A stretch of DNA of 64,000 nucleotides from Tetrapyrgos nigripes (taxonomy: Eukaryota > Basidiomycota > Agaricomycetes > Agaricales > Campanellaceae), in contig JAACJM010000136.1 of NCBI GenBank assembly GCA_013368315.1, positions 152,859 through 216,858 on the forward strand. The letters are read 5' to 3'. The notes under the pieces are model-generated. The model saw only the letters and a program-made list of their open reading frames with translations, had not been told where the DNA came from and searched no databases. A program made the translations under genes and the position numbers. This document shows, in pieces, positions 1 through 11,202 of the stretch (position 1 is its first letter; each line of letters opens with the position of its first letter).

Positions 1-385
1 TTCTACAGCCGAAGACGAATACGAGGCGGATGCGCTAAGCGATGTGTGCGGAGGGTTGACACGAAAAGTAGGAACTGAGGCACCAGTGCGCTGGTTTGAG
101 CGCCCAGCGTGTGATGTGCTAGAGGAGATGTGTTGGAGAGAGGGCATCGATGGGTCTGAGCGAAGAACGTCGAACGAATATGGCTTCGCTTTCTTCTTTG
201 AGAGCGGCTTCGGTATGGCTGAGACTCTCGCGGGTGAGTCAAGTTGGGTTTGTGCGGGAGATGAAAGGTCCATGAGGTGTTCTAGCGACGCCCACAGTCA
301 ATCCAGGATTGTTTCGTGGGAAACAGGGAGAGTACGCACCTGGAAACATCTCGTGAATGCTCGGTAAAGAAACAGCGCCAGTCAT
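1..385 (-). CDS. 5' end of an unrecognised gene, runs off the left edge
   Basis: Read on the minus strand, an ATG at 385 opens a 46-nt exon. A GTGCGT donor follows it, then a short intron ending in CTAG near 282, and then an exon that stays open to base 1. The joined start contains SLPSIHEMFPEHLM, and the second exon continues with a Ser/Pro-rich stretch containing KPLSKKKAKPYSFDVLRSDP. The two exons join in phase (G plus AA gives Glu). A TATA-like box lies near 450, upstream of the start. From memory, an N-terminus of this kind (SIHEMFPEHL) occurs in basidiomycete regulatory proteins, but no DNA-binding domain falls inside the window, so no function is assigned. The exon structure is fairly secure; the identity is open. 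Confidence 0.6.
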
Positions 386-1241
386 ATCGGTTGGATGTTG
401 GTAGTAGGGAAGAAAGAAAGGTGAAGAGTACTGTTTTGGATGATCGTCGATTTATAAACACCGGTGGGCTTTAGAACGGTCGGCAATCCAACCACCTCCG
501 AGGCACCCGTTCATCCGATTAGCCTTTTCAGGAACTCAAGATGCTCCTCCGCGGCCACGTTGTAGATCGCGTCCCTCGTGTCTTTTGCCACCAGGTCCAA
601 GGAATCCGTGAAGAGAACAATAACTGCGTTCTACGATTTGCACACCTACCACTTGACCAACAGGCTTGCTATGAACGCCCGTGAAACGATTCAGAAATTC
701 CCCGGCGCACTTTTGACAGCCATTTCATTTAATAGATAGATTCTTGGTAATGCTCACATATAACCCCTGTGAGGAGTTGGCATTCGGAGATCGTTTACTT
801 CCTGTCATGGCTCAAATCTGAAATGGAAGCGCTGATCCTCATTCACTTTCTGGGATCATCGTATCTCCGGGTGCAGAACCGCACTCGTGCTACCGTACCA
901 TGATGCAATGGAATAATGGCCGATCATCGACAGACACCCTTGCTCCAAACATTGTGATTACGGAGGAATCCACGGATCCATGCCTTGCAACTGAAGACGC
1001 CTACAGATTGGAAAGTTCATCATCATCATACCGTAAGAGCCCGGGGGTATTTAGTGCGTATGAGGCTCAGCTAAGATCTGAAGGAGTTGAGAAGTCCAAC
1101 TTGAGGTAGCAAGGCTGTTTACTGATTTCAGCGAGACTCGCGGAAAAGCGGAATTATACACCATTGAGAATGTGTTCTAATAATAACTTGTAGGCAAATA
1201 CTAACCGAATTCCCAGCTAGCAACTATCCCCCTCTCGACAC
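386..1241. other. Intergenic stretch, no convincing gene
   Basis: Upstream region of the leftmost gene and downstream region of the tyrosinase gene. A minus-strand run of about 35 codons ending in TGA at 511-513 (ending EEHLEFLKRLIG) looks protein-like, but no upstream exon could be joined to it. The only other open frames are short and of atypical composition. I see no RNA gene or clear repeat. Confidence 0.5.
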
Positions 1242-2842
1242 TCAGACCTGCGTAGCATTAGGCTGCACATAATCGTAACAAAGATACCCTCCCATAATAT
1301 CAAAAACATCCCCAATCTTCTTATCCTCAAACAAGTTCGACATGAACAACGTCGTATTCGCTGTCACTGGCGTCCCAGTCCCAGTAGGGAAATCATCAAC
1401 ATGAACCAAATCCTGCGTCTCGCCTCCACTGATAGCCTCAAAGTTGTCTGGATGATAAGTTTGCCATTGCCACCAGAGACGATCGAGTTGTGCGTGGAGG
1501 AGCCAGAAGATTGGATCAGAGGGAGACGTGGCAAGGTTGGTTACGTCTCCTTCGGGGCCTCCGGCGCTCTAAGACAATGCCAATGCAAAGGAAGGAATTC
1601 AGATATCATTGATGAGAACCAGTGAGAACCTCAGAATAGGACAGCCCTTCGGCGAATAGATGGATGGGTGGATGAATAAAGCAGTAGTGGACTCACAACA
1701 TGCGTGGAAGGATGCATACCCTGCAGTCGATGTCCATCTACGGAAAGCTGAAACGCCGTAAAATTACCACGCGATCCGCCGACGATATTTTGCCAGTTTT
1801 CCGGTGTCTGTGTCGAATTGGCTTCTAACTCTGGATCAGAATATTCGAATGGGAAGGAAACACCAGGGTCAAGGTATGGCTATATGGCCGAATGAAGGTT
1901 AATTAAGTAGTAGGATGAAGTCGATGGACTCGGAGAGCAAGTGACTTGCCTTGACGGTGTAATTCCTGATAATGATATGGGGCGTTGGATATGCGCGTAC
2001 AAGATCACGAAAACCACCCGTGGTAACGGTAAAGTTTGTGCTAGCATCCGGCCAAGCACCCAAACCAGCCTCGGGATCGGCGTCAAAAGCCGTTGAGGCC
2101 AAGATGTTGGCGGAATCTTTGAGATAAACGTATTCAGGAGTGCAATATTATAAAAGTAAGTGCGCTTACCTTGAGTGAAATCCCAGTACGGTAGGGCGCC
2201 AGTGAATCCGCATTGATTCTTAAGATGAGACTCAAAGGCGTGCAGGAAAAGACGGTGCCACGGGAAGAAACGTCCTGTTACGTGCAACCTAAGATATTGG
2301 AGGAGAATGAAAGACCATTCGGTTTATAGTAATATCAGCCCGTCCTTACGATTGAAGACCATCCATATGGCTAGAAGTTACCCGGAGATGAAAATCAGTG
2401 AATTAGGATCCAAGAAGACGAAAGGAGGAAGGCAGAAGGAAACCGATAAGCACACTTACATGTAAACAAAATCGTCATACAACGTGCTACTCGTGTTACG
2501 AGGCTGATTATCCGGATTGTCTCCAGTAGGCTGCAGATCAGGTGAAGCTGGAAGCTGAGACAGGCACTACGTACAAATGAGTATTCAGCATGTATAGCCA
2601 GTCAATAAACGAGGTCAAAATGCCAGACTTACTCTTACTCCATCGATGAAGTTCTTCTTTTCATCGCGAGATAACGTACGCCATTCACGACGAATAGAGG
2701 GATTGGAGCAAGTGCTGTTGTTGTTGCCTTGGCCAGAACCATCAGGAGTTGCTGATGGATGAACTACTGATACAGACAGTGCATTAGCACCCTGCAGCGC
2801 GAGTGCCAGTGCAACAGATAGAAAGCTTGAGTTGAGTATCAT
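1242..2842 (-). CDS. Secreted tyrosinase-like type 3 copper oxidase
   Basis: Predicted tyrosinase (common central domain), which hydroxylates monophenols and oxidises o-diphenols to quinones with a binuclear copper centre. The start at 2842 gives a hydrophobic signal peptide (MILNSSFLSVALALALQGANA). The CuA region reads HVTGRFFPWHRLFLHAFESHL, followed by the family-typical CGFTGALPYWDFT. The CuB region reads DGHRLQGMHPSTH, and after an intron DPIFWLLHAQLDRLWW carries the last copper histidine. The C-terminus ends GGYLCYDYVQPNATQV with a TGA at 1242. There are about seven exons. The length (about 400 residues) fits the short secreted tyrosinases of basidiomycetes that lack the long C-terminal cap of mushroom PPOs. 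No break was seen. Exon borders between CuA and the signal peptide are approximate. Confidence 0.88.
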
Positions 2843-2935
2843 CGTGATGTCTAAGTTAAGGATGAGAAGGAGAAGTGGAAAGTGGCTAGGAAGTGTAAGG
2901 AGTGAATGTTGGTTGACGTTCCCTGCAATCTCTTG

Positions 2936-2942
2936 ATTTATA
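2936..2942 (-). promoter_or_regulatory. TATA box of the tyrosinase gene
   Basis: TATAAAT on the minus strand, about 95 bases before the tyrosinase ATG at 2842, a spacing usual for fungal core promoters. Confidence 0.5.
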
Positions 2943-4033
2943 GGTCTGGCTACCTATTTGTACCGGTTAAACGGGGATTGACATAGAGGAATATGAGGTA
3001 GCACTTGCCCCCAATGAGGTTAATTATGTGTGCCGTAGAATACCTGGAGTGTAAAATCAAACGAGGGACGAGGACGACGGGTTTCAACTTTATTTGAACA
3101 GAGCAGTCGGTAAATCGGTAAAGAGCTGCGGATTGAAAACGAGGATCTTTGCCATGCAGTGGAGGTGGAGTGGTATAAGCAGATTGAGTTTGATGTTCAT
3201 CTTTAATACAGATACAGCTGCGACTTGGATACCACATTAGAACAAAAGGACGGTAAAACGGTCCTTGAAAACGAGCGCACGCCATTTGGAGATGTACAAG
3301 GACTCTCTCATTCAATGCTACTACGATCCAATATTCTGCAATTACGGTCAGCTTGCTGCGTGTATAGACTCCTCCTCTACTTCCGTTAAGCATGAACACT
3401 ATACGAGAGAGTTTGTGATTTCCATGGCATGCTTGCGCAAGCAAACCCAAACCCCGAACTGTCGTAGCAGTATTTTGTCGTTCTGCAGATCTAAGATCAT
3501 CTTTCTACCGTGGTCCGTGGCTATGATTATTGCTGAAACAGACGAAAACGAAGAAAGAAGAAAACATGAACGTCCCAGCGGCGTCTTCTTCGGAAGTGAG
3601 CATTTCGAAGCGTACCTTAAGAATCCCAACCGGACAGGAGCGGTCACTGCGGCCAGTTACTGCAGATGGAGGTGGAAAAGCCTACGCCTCTGATCTAGGC
3701 GCTTAGAAATTAAACATGTACCGTGGCGTTTGCCGAACTGTTCGTTCTTGGCAAAAATATCGCTCTCTCGGAGACGTCAGTGCTGTACCACCCCTCTCCT
3801 TGCAAGCCATCAGCTCCAATAAATGCAGGAAGCATGTTTTTCAAGTCATAGACTCCTTCAGCTTTCCTCAATGTCAGTGATGCGCAACGTTTCCGCAACT
3901 TATCCGCAACATACCAACAACATACAGGAACGCATGTAAACCGCCTTGTACCATGACACACAGTACACTCATATGTCTTATACTGACAAGCACATATAAG
4001 AGAAGAACGACATGACTGTCTTCTGCCTTTACC
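2943..4033. other. Intergenic region, possible 5' exons of the next gene
   Basis: Open frames on both strands are short, overlapping and without recognisable motifs. Part of 3700-4030 could hold the missing 5' exons of the plus-strand membrane protein that follows, but I could not find a start codon with a signal peptide that joins in frame. Confidence 0.35.
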
Positions 4034-4975
4034 TCCAATAGTACAGCAACTTGGCGTTCGAAACCGCCCACAGACAACTTCCGCATCACAATCCCCGGCC
4101 TTTCCTCCCCTCTGACGATCTCGACAACTTGCAATTCGTCGCGACGCTTGCCTTTTTCAAAGTCATACTCAAAAAGACTTAGAAACGAGTGAATCAAGTG
4201 GTATACCGGAAGAAGCGGTAACTTTAGCATCTTTAATTACCTTCAAACAACCTACGGTGAGTCGCGCAACGTTTGTGAGCTAAGCTTCTCTGACGCACTC
4301 AAAGCTTCACATAGCGTTCATGCATCGACGGGCTGTCGCGGATGATGATATTCGTGCGTGTTCAAGTTCCGTTTTTCATTTTGACCCTCTTTGCTCCTAT
4401 TGCCATTCTGACCTTTACGCATATTTGACCCAGTATGCTGAAGGTTCTCATTTTTCCCCTTCAAATATACAGGCAAGAAATTCATCGCCGGCTCCGTTGT
4501 CGGTTCTGTTGGTCTACTCGTCTTCGCATCGGTGTTGCTTTATTATTTCCTTTGGTACCGACCGCACCACCTATCACTAGAGGTGTCTCGTTCCCGCCCT
4601 TCAAATCAGCGACACGCGTCCTCCACGAGTGCCCAGAGCCAGATTGCTTCGCCTACGACTACCGGAAATATGGATCCTGAAATGACTGCGGTTCCGACGG
4701 CCACCACCCCTTCCATCCGTCGCATTTCAAATGATCTAGAAATTGCCGCAGAGCATAGGAAATCAAATGGCTCAATTGATGCAGGAGGGTGTACAGGATC
4801 GCAATCTATACCTCGGAGACCGAAATTAGAATACAGGGACGATGGAAGTGGTAGAACTCCCGGTACATCTCCTTTAAATTATTCGTATGGCCGCAGAGAC
4901 CTTGAGGAGGCCATCTCGCCAGTGATTGTTGTCAAAACGTCAAATTCTGAAGTACAAAGAATTAGCTCGCTGTAA
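4034..4975 (+). CDS. Single-pass membrane protein, 5' end unresolved
   Basis: The 3' exon (4473-4975, TAA) is clear. It opens with a 20-plus residue hydrophobic helix (GSVVGSVGLLVFASVLLYYF) followed by basic WYRPHH, then about 135 Ser/Thr/Pro-rich, polar residues. This is the layout of the basidiomycete proteins with a small ectodomain, one transmembrane helix and a disordered cytoplasmic tail. The upstream exon ends at 4256 (TTY, then G) and joins in phase across an intron of about 216 bases to KKFIAG. Further upstream, 4034-4180 reads as an N-glycosylatable segment (NST, NSS) in the same frame, but a TGA near 4188 separates it from the next codons. Either a short intron or a decayed codon lies there. 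No enzymatic domain is visible, and no start codon was found. Confidence 0.5.
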
Positions 4976-5191
4976 TTAACATTTCGAAGAGAAGGAGACT
5001 GGATGTCAGGGCAGGAAAGGAGATTTAAAGAATAGGCTTGCGATCGTTTTGGACTCTCTCGCTACTTGCTTTTTATATAGGTACAAAGGCTGGATATGGA
5101 CTGTGGTACAACGTATTCATTCATTCATATTCGTAAATCCTATCCTGTCATCACACCGATTTCATGCATACACTTGGCTATCGTCAGTCCC

Positions 5192-8100
5192 TCATTGCAA
5201 ATTACGCCCAAGTTTTCGGTCTTCGAAGAAAAGAGCTCGTAAGTATACACTGGGCCGAAATCGAGGGTAAATCATATACTCACCCGAAGAATTCACCCGG
5301 AGCCACGACCTTCATAGGAGTTCCAAGTCCATCTGCATTGGTAAAAGGAACCGTATTACCCCACCACTTCTGAATGTTGTTCAACCCAATCTCTCCATTC
5401 ATAGGGAACTGCAAGCAGAAGAATATAATCACGACTGAAATGCCGACGCCAGAGTCAAGGGCCGCCGATAGGACATAGTTGTACTTCGTCCACCAGGAAA
5501 AGTGTCGTCTCCTGATTACATACTGGAAGACGAAACCAACAATAGCCCAGGTAACGTAGTTCATAGCAGTAGCAGGAGGGATGAGGCCGGTTCCCGTGAA
5601 GATGACGGGGAAGCTGGGCAGAATGAATGTCGAGATGAATATTCGGTGCGAAAAAGAGATATTTTAGGGCTTACTTTATATATCGGATGATACTATTGGG
5701 CCATTTCAGATGGACTAACCAGGCGAGCACTGGACAAATGACTCCAATGAGGAAGAAAAAGGTCAAAGCTGCCGAAAGACATGGGACATGAATGATTGGC
5801 TTCAAATTCAAAGGCAAAGTGCTCACGGTAGTAGATTTGACCCTTGGAGAACTGTCGCTGAGGACCAATGACACCCCAGATGATGCTCGCTGTACCAAAA
5901 ACTTCAGTGGAGGGACAGATAAAGCCATCTTTCTGGTCGCCACTGCACATTCCGTCGATATTCGTGAACATCCAAGCTGAAAAAAGATGCATGAGGATTT
6001 CAAGGCTAGGTGAGGGTCAGTTGCATTTACCTTGCACGCCGAGCTGTGAGTGAAGTATCAGTATAGGGGCTAGATCAATATATGGTAATGGATCCCACTT
6101 GTACAGTCCCTGCTACAATCGAAGCTACCGTCTGGGCAAAAAACATTGAGCGTGGGGGGATCTTCATGTAATGACCAAGCTTAAAGTCTGAAGTGAACTG
6201 CAGGGCTGATGGAGGGTGAATGTACATCTCGAGGTCAGATGTGAATAGGAGTAATTACCTTGAGTCATAGTAATATATCCCCAAGTTTTGAACAACATCA
6301 TAGCGACTGGACGCCCAGGAAGAGCATACCTGCGATGTAGTATTTTCAGATTCCAGCATTACGAGGAGAGCAAAACAAACTGACCCGATAATCAGTTCGG
6401 TGATGACGTTCAGACCCACTTGCTGGTTGGTTATCGCTTGGATCATCCCAATTGGTATCATGTAGGCGAAGGAAATAACCAGAGCTAGTATGAAGAATTG
6501 ACTGAAATCGGCGATCAATCCTCGACTCGAATAACTGAGCTTGAGAACAAGTAGCCAACTCACACCGGGAATTTGGTCTCCCATACCTCAATAGAGATAC
6601 ACCCGAAGACGAACATGCTCACTTAATGAAAGCATAGATAAGATTTACGCTTTCTATGGCATGGGATCAGGAACTTACAGAAGATAATGACATACCACCA
6701 TTCCGGTACTTGTGGGTAATGGGCCATGAGCCGGGCGTGAATATCTGGCTGTTCGTGCATAGAGCGCCTGGCTTGGCGCCAGATCTGCTTCCGGTAGAAG
6801 AGGCTATTCGATACCGTGAGTGCCGAAGACTCCAGTGCCAGTAAAAGAGAATGACATACAACGCATGCGTAAGAGTCGCAGTGATACTGGCAAACGACAA
6901 GCCATAGGACACAGCGAACGTAGCTGAAATGAATAGAGGGCTGTAATTCCTATACTGTGCCTCATTGAAAGTACCATCAGGATTCGTTATAAGAGTCACA
7001 TTGTAAGTTGCTCCAGTGTTGTCATAAGACGTGCGTGAGGAAATTCTGGCAAGGGACCAGATGAGATTGGGTCCAGGATGTGTGAAAACGACTCACGGCA
7101 TGTACTTGCTATTCCAAGTGTTGGTGTACTACGTGCTTTGTGAGAAAAGCAACTAGAATAATGTGTAAACGGTATACGCACATAAAGCACGGGTACCAGT
7201 ACCCCTGGAGATTGTCAGCATCGTTAGTATGGTAGTCACTTATTGAACTAACGCACAGTAGAAAGCGATAAAACCGACAGCAACGTTAGCCTCAGCCCAC
7301 CACGGGGTGGCGAGTGGGGAGCCAATATAAGCAATCTAAAACATGAGAAATTTAGACATAGGGCATAAGGTCCTTTGAAAGATATCGCTCACCTGAGCCC
7401 AGTCGAAAGTAATCAAGCTCATTCCCATTCCATGGAGATACCCTAGAAGGGTTCAGCGAGAGCAACGTATCCCTGAAACTCCATAACCACCAACTTACCA
7501 AACATTTGATTAACAGGAATATTATTTGGTGCGATCCAGCAAACCTGGGTAGAAAAGAGAATCAGAAAAGAAGTAGGAAAAAAAATCCAGCGGACCCAGG
7601 AGAAGTAACTCAAGGCTTGGAATAAGTATCCGGGGAGGAAATACCAGGAGAAAGAACCCAGGAACGCGTAGAGGAAGAATCTCTCGCGGCTAAGACCTCC
7701 ACGATTGCCAATACCGGCGTATGAAGTTGAGCTGCAGGGGAACGTGGTTAGCGTCTTGGATTTATTTAGATGATATGGGCACCAACTGGAGCACGTTGAA
7801 TAATGTAGCCGAAACAAGCTGAACGGGCCAGACTGTAAAAGTATGGAGGACGTGAGCAAGCAGTCGCCAAGACTTTACAGAGTGTACACGACTTACTCAT
7901 AGCCGGAGGCTGGACCAGGAAGCGTTTAGCAATTCCACCAATGGAAAATCCAATGAGCTGAGTGGACATCACAACCATCCATTGGTCTAGAAGCGAGAAA
8001 AATCAGTTGCAACACACGACGAGAAATTTAGTGTTTACATGAAAAGTTGTAGGTCTGATTATAGTAAACTCGCTGGACAGCAATGAGATCGGTGGCATAT

Positions 8101-8856
8101 GCACTCATAGCGCCCACAGAGGCCATGATGGTGACTAGAACCTGATAAAAAAGACCACATGTTAGGATTATCCCCCACTAGGAAAAAGGCGTACATGTTC
8201 TTTGATCGAGAAAGGCCCGGGATTCAAGGCGACACCACAGACCGTGACGTTGGGGATGACTTTAGCCCAAGCACGTCCAATAGGGTAGGCCAATAACTGA
8301 GCGACAAGCTTCATGACAGCAAGACGTGAGCAATGAAAAGGGTGGCGTAAGGTCAAAGACGTACAGTCGTAAGGGTAACCGACGGAAAACGGAAGAAGAA
8401 GAATTGATTGAGGCCCTACACGTAAAGGTGTCAGAAGGAGCCGCGAAATGACCTCTTGAGAAACATACAGGAATCACAATCGCCCCTACTAATCCAATTA
8501 CCCATGCACGGAATGTGGAACAGGGTATAGTTGGGTCGTCCGTGTTTGCCACCGCAGAACGAACCTCGGGATAAGGCGAGTCATCCTCTGGAGGTATCTC
8601 AGTCAAAGGAAAGCCGGACAACAAGTATCCACAGGACATACCCAAAACTCCTTCGAGAGCATCTGTCTGGTCGATGTTTGGATCATCGAAATCAGGCTCC
8701 ACTGCTTCAAGCTGCTCATCTACGAAAGCATATGGCCATGAGTACTCCGAGTCATCGACAGTGGCACCACCGGAAGGAGAACGTACTCTTCAGTCCAGTT
8801 TTCTCAACAGAGTGGATGTCGCTTGCACTACGTTTATCGTCTGCGAGATACGACAT
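5192..8856 (-). CDS. OPT-family oligopeptide transporter
   Basis: Predicted proton-coupled oligopeptide transporter of the OPT superfamily, a plasma-membrane protein with 12 or more helices that imports tetra- and pentapeptides. The start at 8856 (MSYLADDKRSASDIHSVEK) is followed by an intron of about 67 nt (GTACGT to TTTCGTAG), after which acidic residues lead into the first helix (FRAWVIGLVGAIVIP). Family motifs are visible: NPGPFSIKEH near 8200, and KIPPRSMFFAQTVAS near 6150. The C-terminal block NYVTWAIVGFVFQYVIRRR and the segment FPMNGEIGLNNIQKWWGNTVPF (near 5370-5560) are typical of fungal OPTs. The gene is cut into many small exons, roughly 18-20. The last exon, after EFFG at about 5280, is a guess ending at TGA 5192; the protein could also stop at the TGA directly after EFFG. 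Confidence 0.85.
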
Positions 8857-11202
8857 AGTGGAGGAGGAGAGGTGGGAAACTCTGAGGTATCGGAAGACGG
8901 ACGACCTTTTTCTTCTTGTATCCGTTATCCGGTGGCGAGGTCACACAGAGATAAGGTCTGCTCCGCTCGTGTAATACCTACGTCTCACAATGGACAGACA
9001 CCACCCACGTACAAATTTCGGCTTGCTAAATTTACCACTAAAGGGTGAGCAGTTCTAAAAATTTCCATGGTTGGGAGGTGTACAAATGCCGTACCTTTGG
9101 ATCCATCCGGAAGGATTTGGACACCCCAAGGAACCATACTTGATTCAAGAAGTCATTCAACTGGTAAGTTGTACCTTGAAGATTGAATGCGGGCTCTTGG
9201 CTTTCAAGTGAGGCATGTTTCCCAACTGGACTATGCCGTCTCAAGAGTCTGATCAGAACCCAAACCGACAGAACTTTACACGCCATTCCAAGCCATATGT
9301 TGAGGAACAGAGAAGTTAGCATCGTGACCGCGGCCTCCTGAAATCGACAATGCGATTGCTTGCCGTAAATAGCATAGAAACATGCATTAGAACTCAGCTA
9401 TTACTGTACATATTCCGACAGCAGCCCATGCCAGTTTGCAATATCACGCCAAGGAAGTGAAGGCTAGCTTTCATCATGCTAAAATACAGGGACATATTGG
9501 GGACATAAAAAGGATTAGAAATTGAGGTCAGTGGAACGCCAGAACATGATAAGAGAAAACAGCTACGTAGCCGTAAATCAAGGATAACCCAAACTGTCAT
9601 TCCAAGGTCGACGCTCGAAGCCTCATATAGATACTATATTCGGGTTTATATTTAGAAGATCCCCGGACGGCCCCAAGAAAGAAGAGAAAGACATACACGA
9701 ACACGAAATCATATACATATGGCCTGTATGCTGAGCTGAAATTTGGGACACACGGAGACAGCGCTGAGGAAGTATCAGGGACAAGCAACTTGACGATAGA
9801 GAGCTTCACGTCGATAAGAAAGCCACGCTGGCACACGACAATCTGGCAGGCACTATAGTATCGCCGATTCTAAACGTGGGCAAACGTAGGCCAGATATGG
9901 TATCACTGGGGGGAGATAGAGCAGGTAAGCCCTTGCCAAGATGCGTGGAGGAAGATGATGGAAGTTGAAAGGTGATTGGGCTCCTTACAGGATTTGGTGT
10001 GTTATTTCCTGACATTTCCCACAGATACAGTCTTCCATATATAGTTATAGATATTCGGAATAGTCCGCTGCGCCGATAAGCCGATGAATTGCAACGTAAT
10101 ACGTCACTGATCCAGCGTAAAATCGGTACCTCAACGCCGAACGGTCTCTTCTCCCACTCCCTCCAACCACAATCTTGCAACTCCCAAACAAGTCTACTTA
10201 GCTTGAGTGTATTTCTCCCACTGACGACATCACCATACTTTTACGACACCGACTTGACACCGACACTGTTTTCGTATGGCCTCGCGAAAACTATGCTATC
10301 TAATGCTTTTCACCTCGCTTCGTGTTCCTTCTACATCGGTTAATTGTCTCTAAGTCTTCCTCTCGCAAGCGGCAACTAACACACAACGGGTAGTTACTAC
10401 TCTGTCAAGTTCAACCCTCTGTCTCTGCCAGAAACAGTTCAAATGAGACCACTAGCATGATGCCACTCAGCAACCATAACGACTGGTGTCTGAACTCCTC
10501 GTGTGCAAAGTGACAGGAATTCATACATGATGCATCCACATAAGTATGTCATATCTGGAGTCCCTAAGCACTCACAGAGTACCGTGTACATACCCCAATT
10601 AATCAAATTTCCTATATGTGAGCTGCCACTCGGTCAGTAGAGTATACTAATGCGCCACCATGGGCTTTCTGAGTTCTCTCTCAATGGGAAAATTCTCAGA
10701 AGGTTCGGCCTTCGCCGCTCCCCTTCATGTATCCGGCATCGTTTACCTTTCCTCGTTGGAAGTGGCCGGCCCCGGGACCTGATGATGTACTTAGGTAGTC
10801 ATTAGCATGCCTTCTGGAACTCCAGTGTACCAGTACTTGGTCCTAGCCCGGGTAATACACTCCTCATCTGCGCATGGTGGTTAAATGTGAATGATCCCTA
10901 ATCGCCTTCTATTTTAATAAAGACGTGTACAACTAAGACACAGCAAATAGACCTATATCATTACGTAGGATAATAATTGGTATCAGAAACCACCGTCAAT
11001 CTAAGTGGTTAAGAAGATAAATGCACAAGGCAAAAGCTCGGAGAGTATACACCTACACAGCCAATAAAGTAAGATAGAATATGTGACGTACCCTAAAAGT
11101 TAAAACTACAAATAAAAAACCCATGATACAGCATAGCGAGATTCATCAACATGCAAACCTAAACATAGGAAGCAGTCCTTATGCAGAAAACGTTCTAAAC
11201 CT
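8857..11202. other. 2.3 kb region without a confident gene
   Basis: Several minus-strand frames are open here. 9038-9322 has an N-terminal hydrophobic stretch. One starts at 10015 with MSGNNTPNPVRSP, and another near 9597-9836 has a hydrophobic stretch VFVYVFLFFLGAV. They could be exons of one small gene, but no splice chain with a known domain emerged. The tract 10400-11100 has no coding signal. It contains a short copy (10841-10865) of a sequence that recurs at 42283-42307. Confidence 0.4.
10841..10865 (-). repeat. Dispersed 25-bp repeat, copy 1
   Basis: The 25 bases at 10841-10865 are identical to 42283-42307. On the minus strand both can be read as the end of a protein, GVYYPG then stop, preceded within about 15 codons by FNH. 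Similarity continues weakly on one side, suggesting a decayed copy of the element or gene end seen intact at 42.3 kb. Confidence 0.55.

Noticed and set aside
9038..9322. Minus-strand 94-codon frame with a hydrophobic start upstream of the OPT gene
   Set aside because: Hydrophobic only at the N-terminus, no motif and no splice partner in frame. The OPT start at 8856 is well supported without it.
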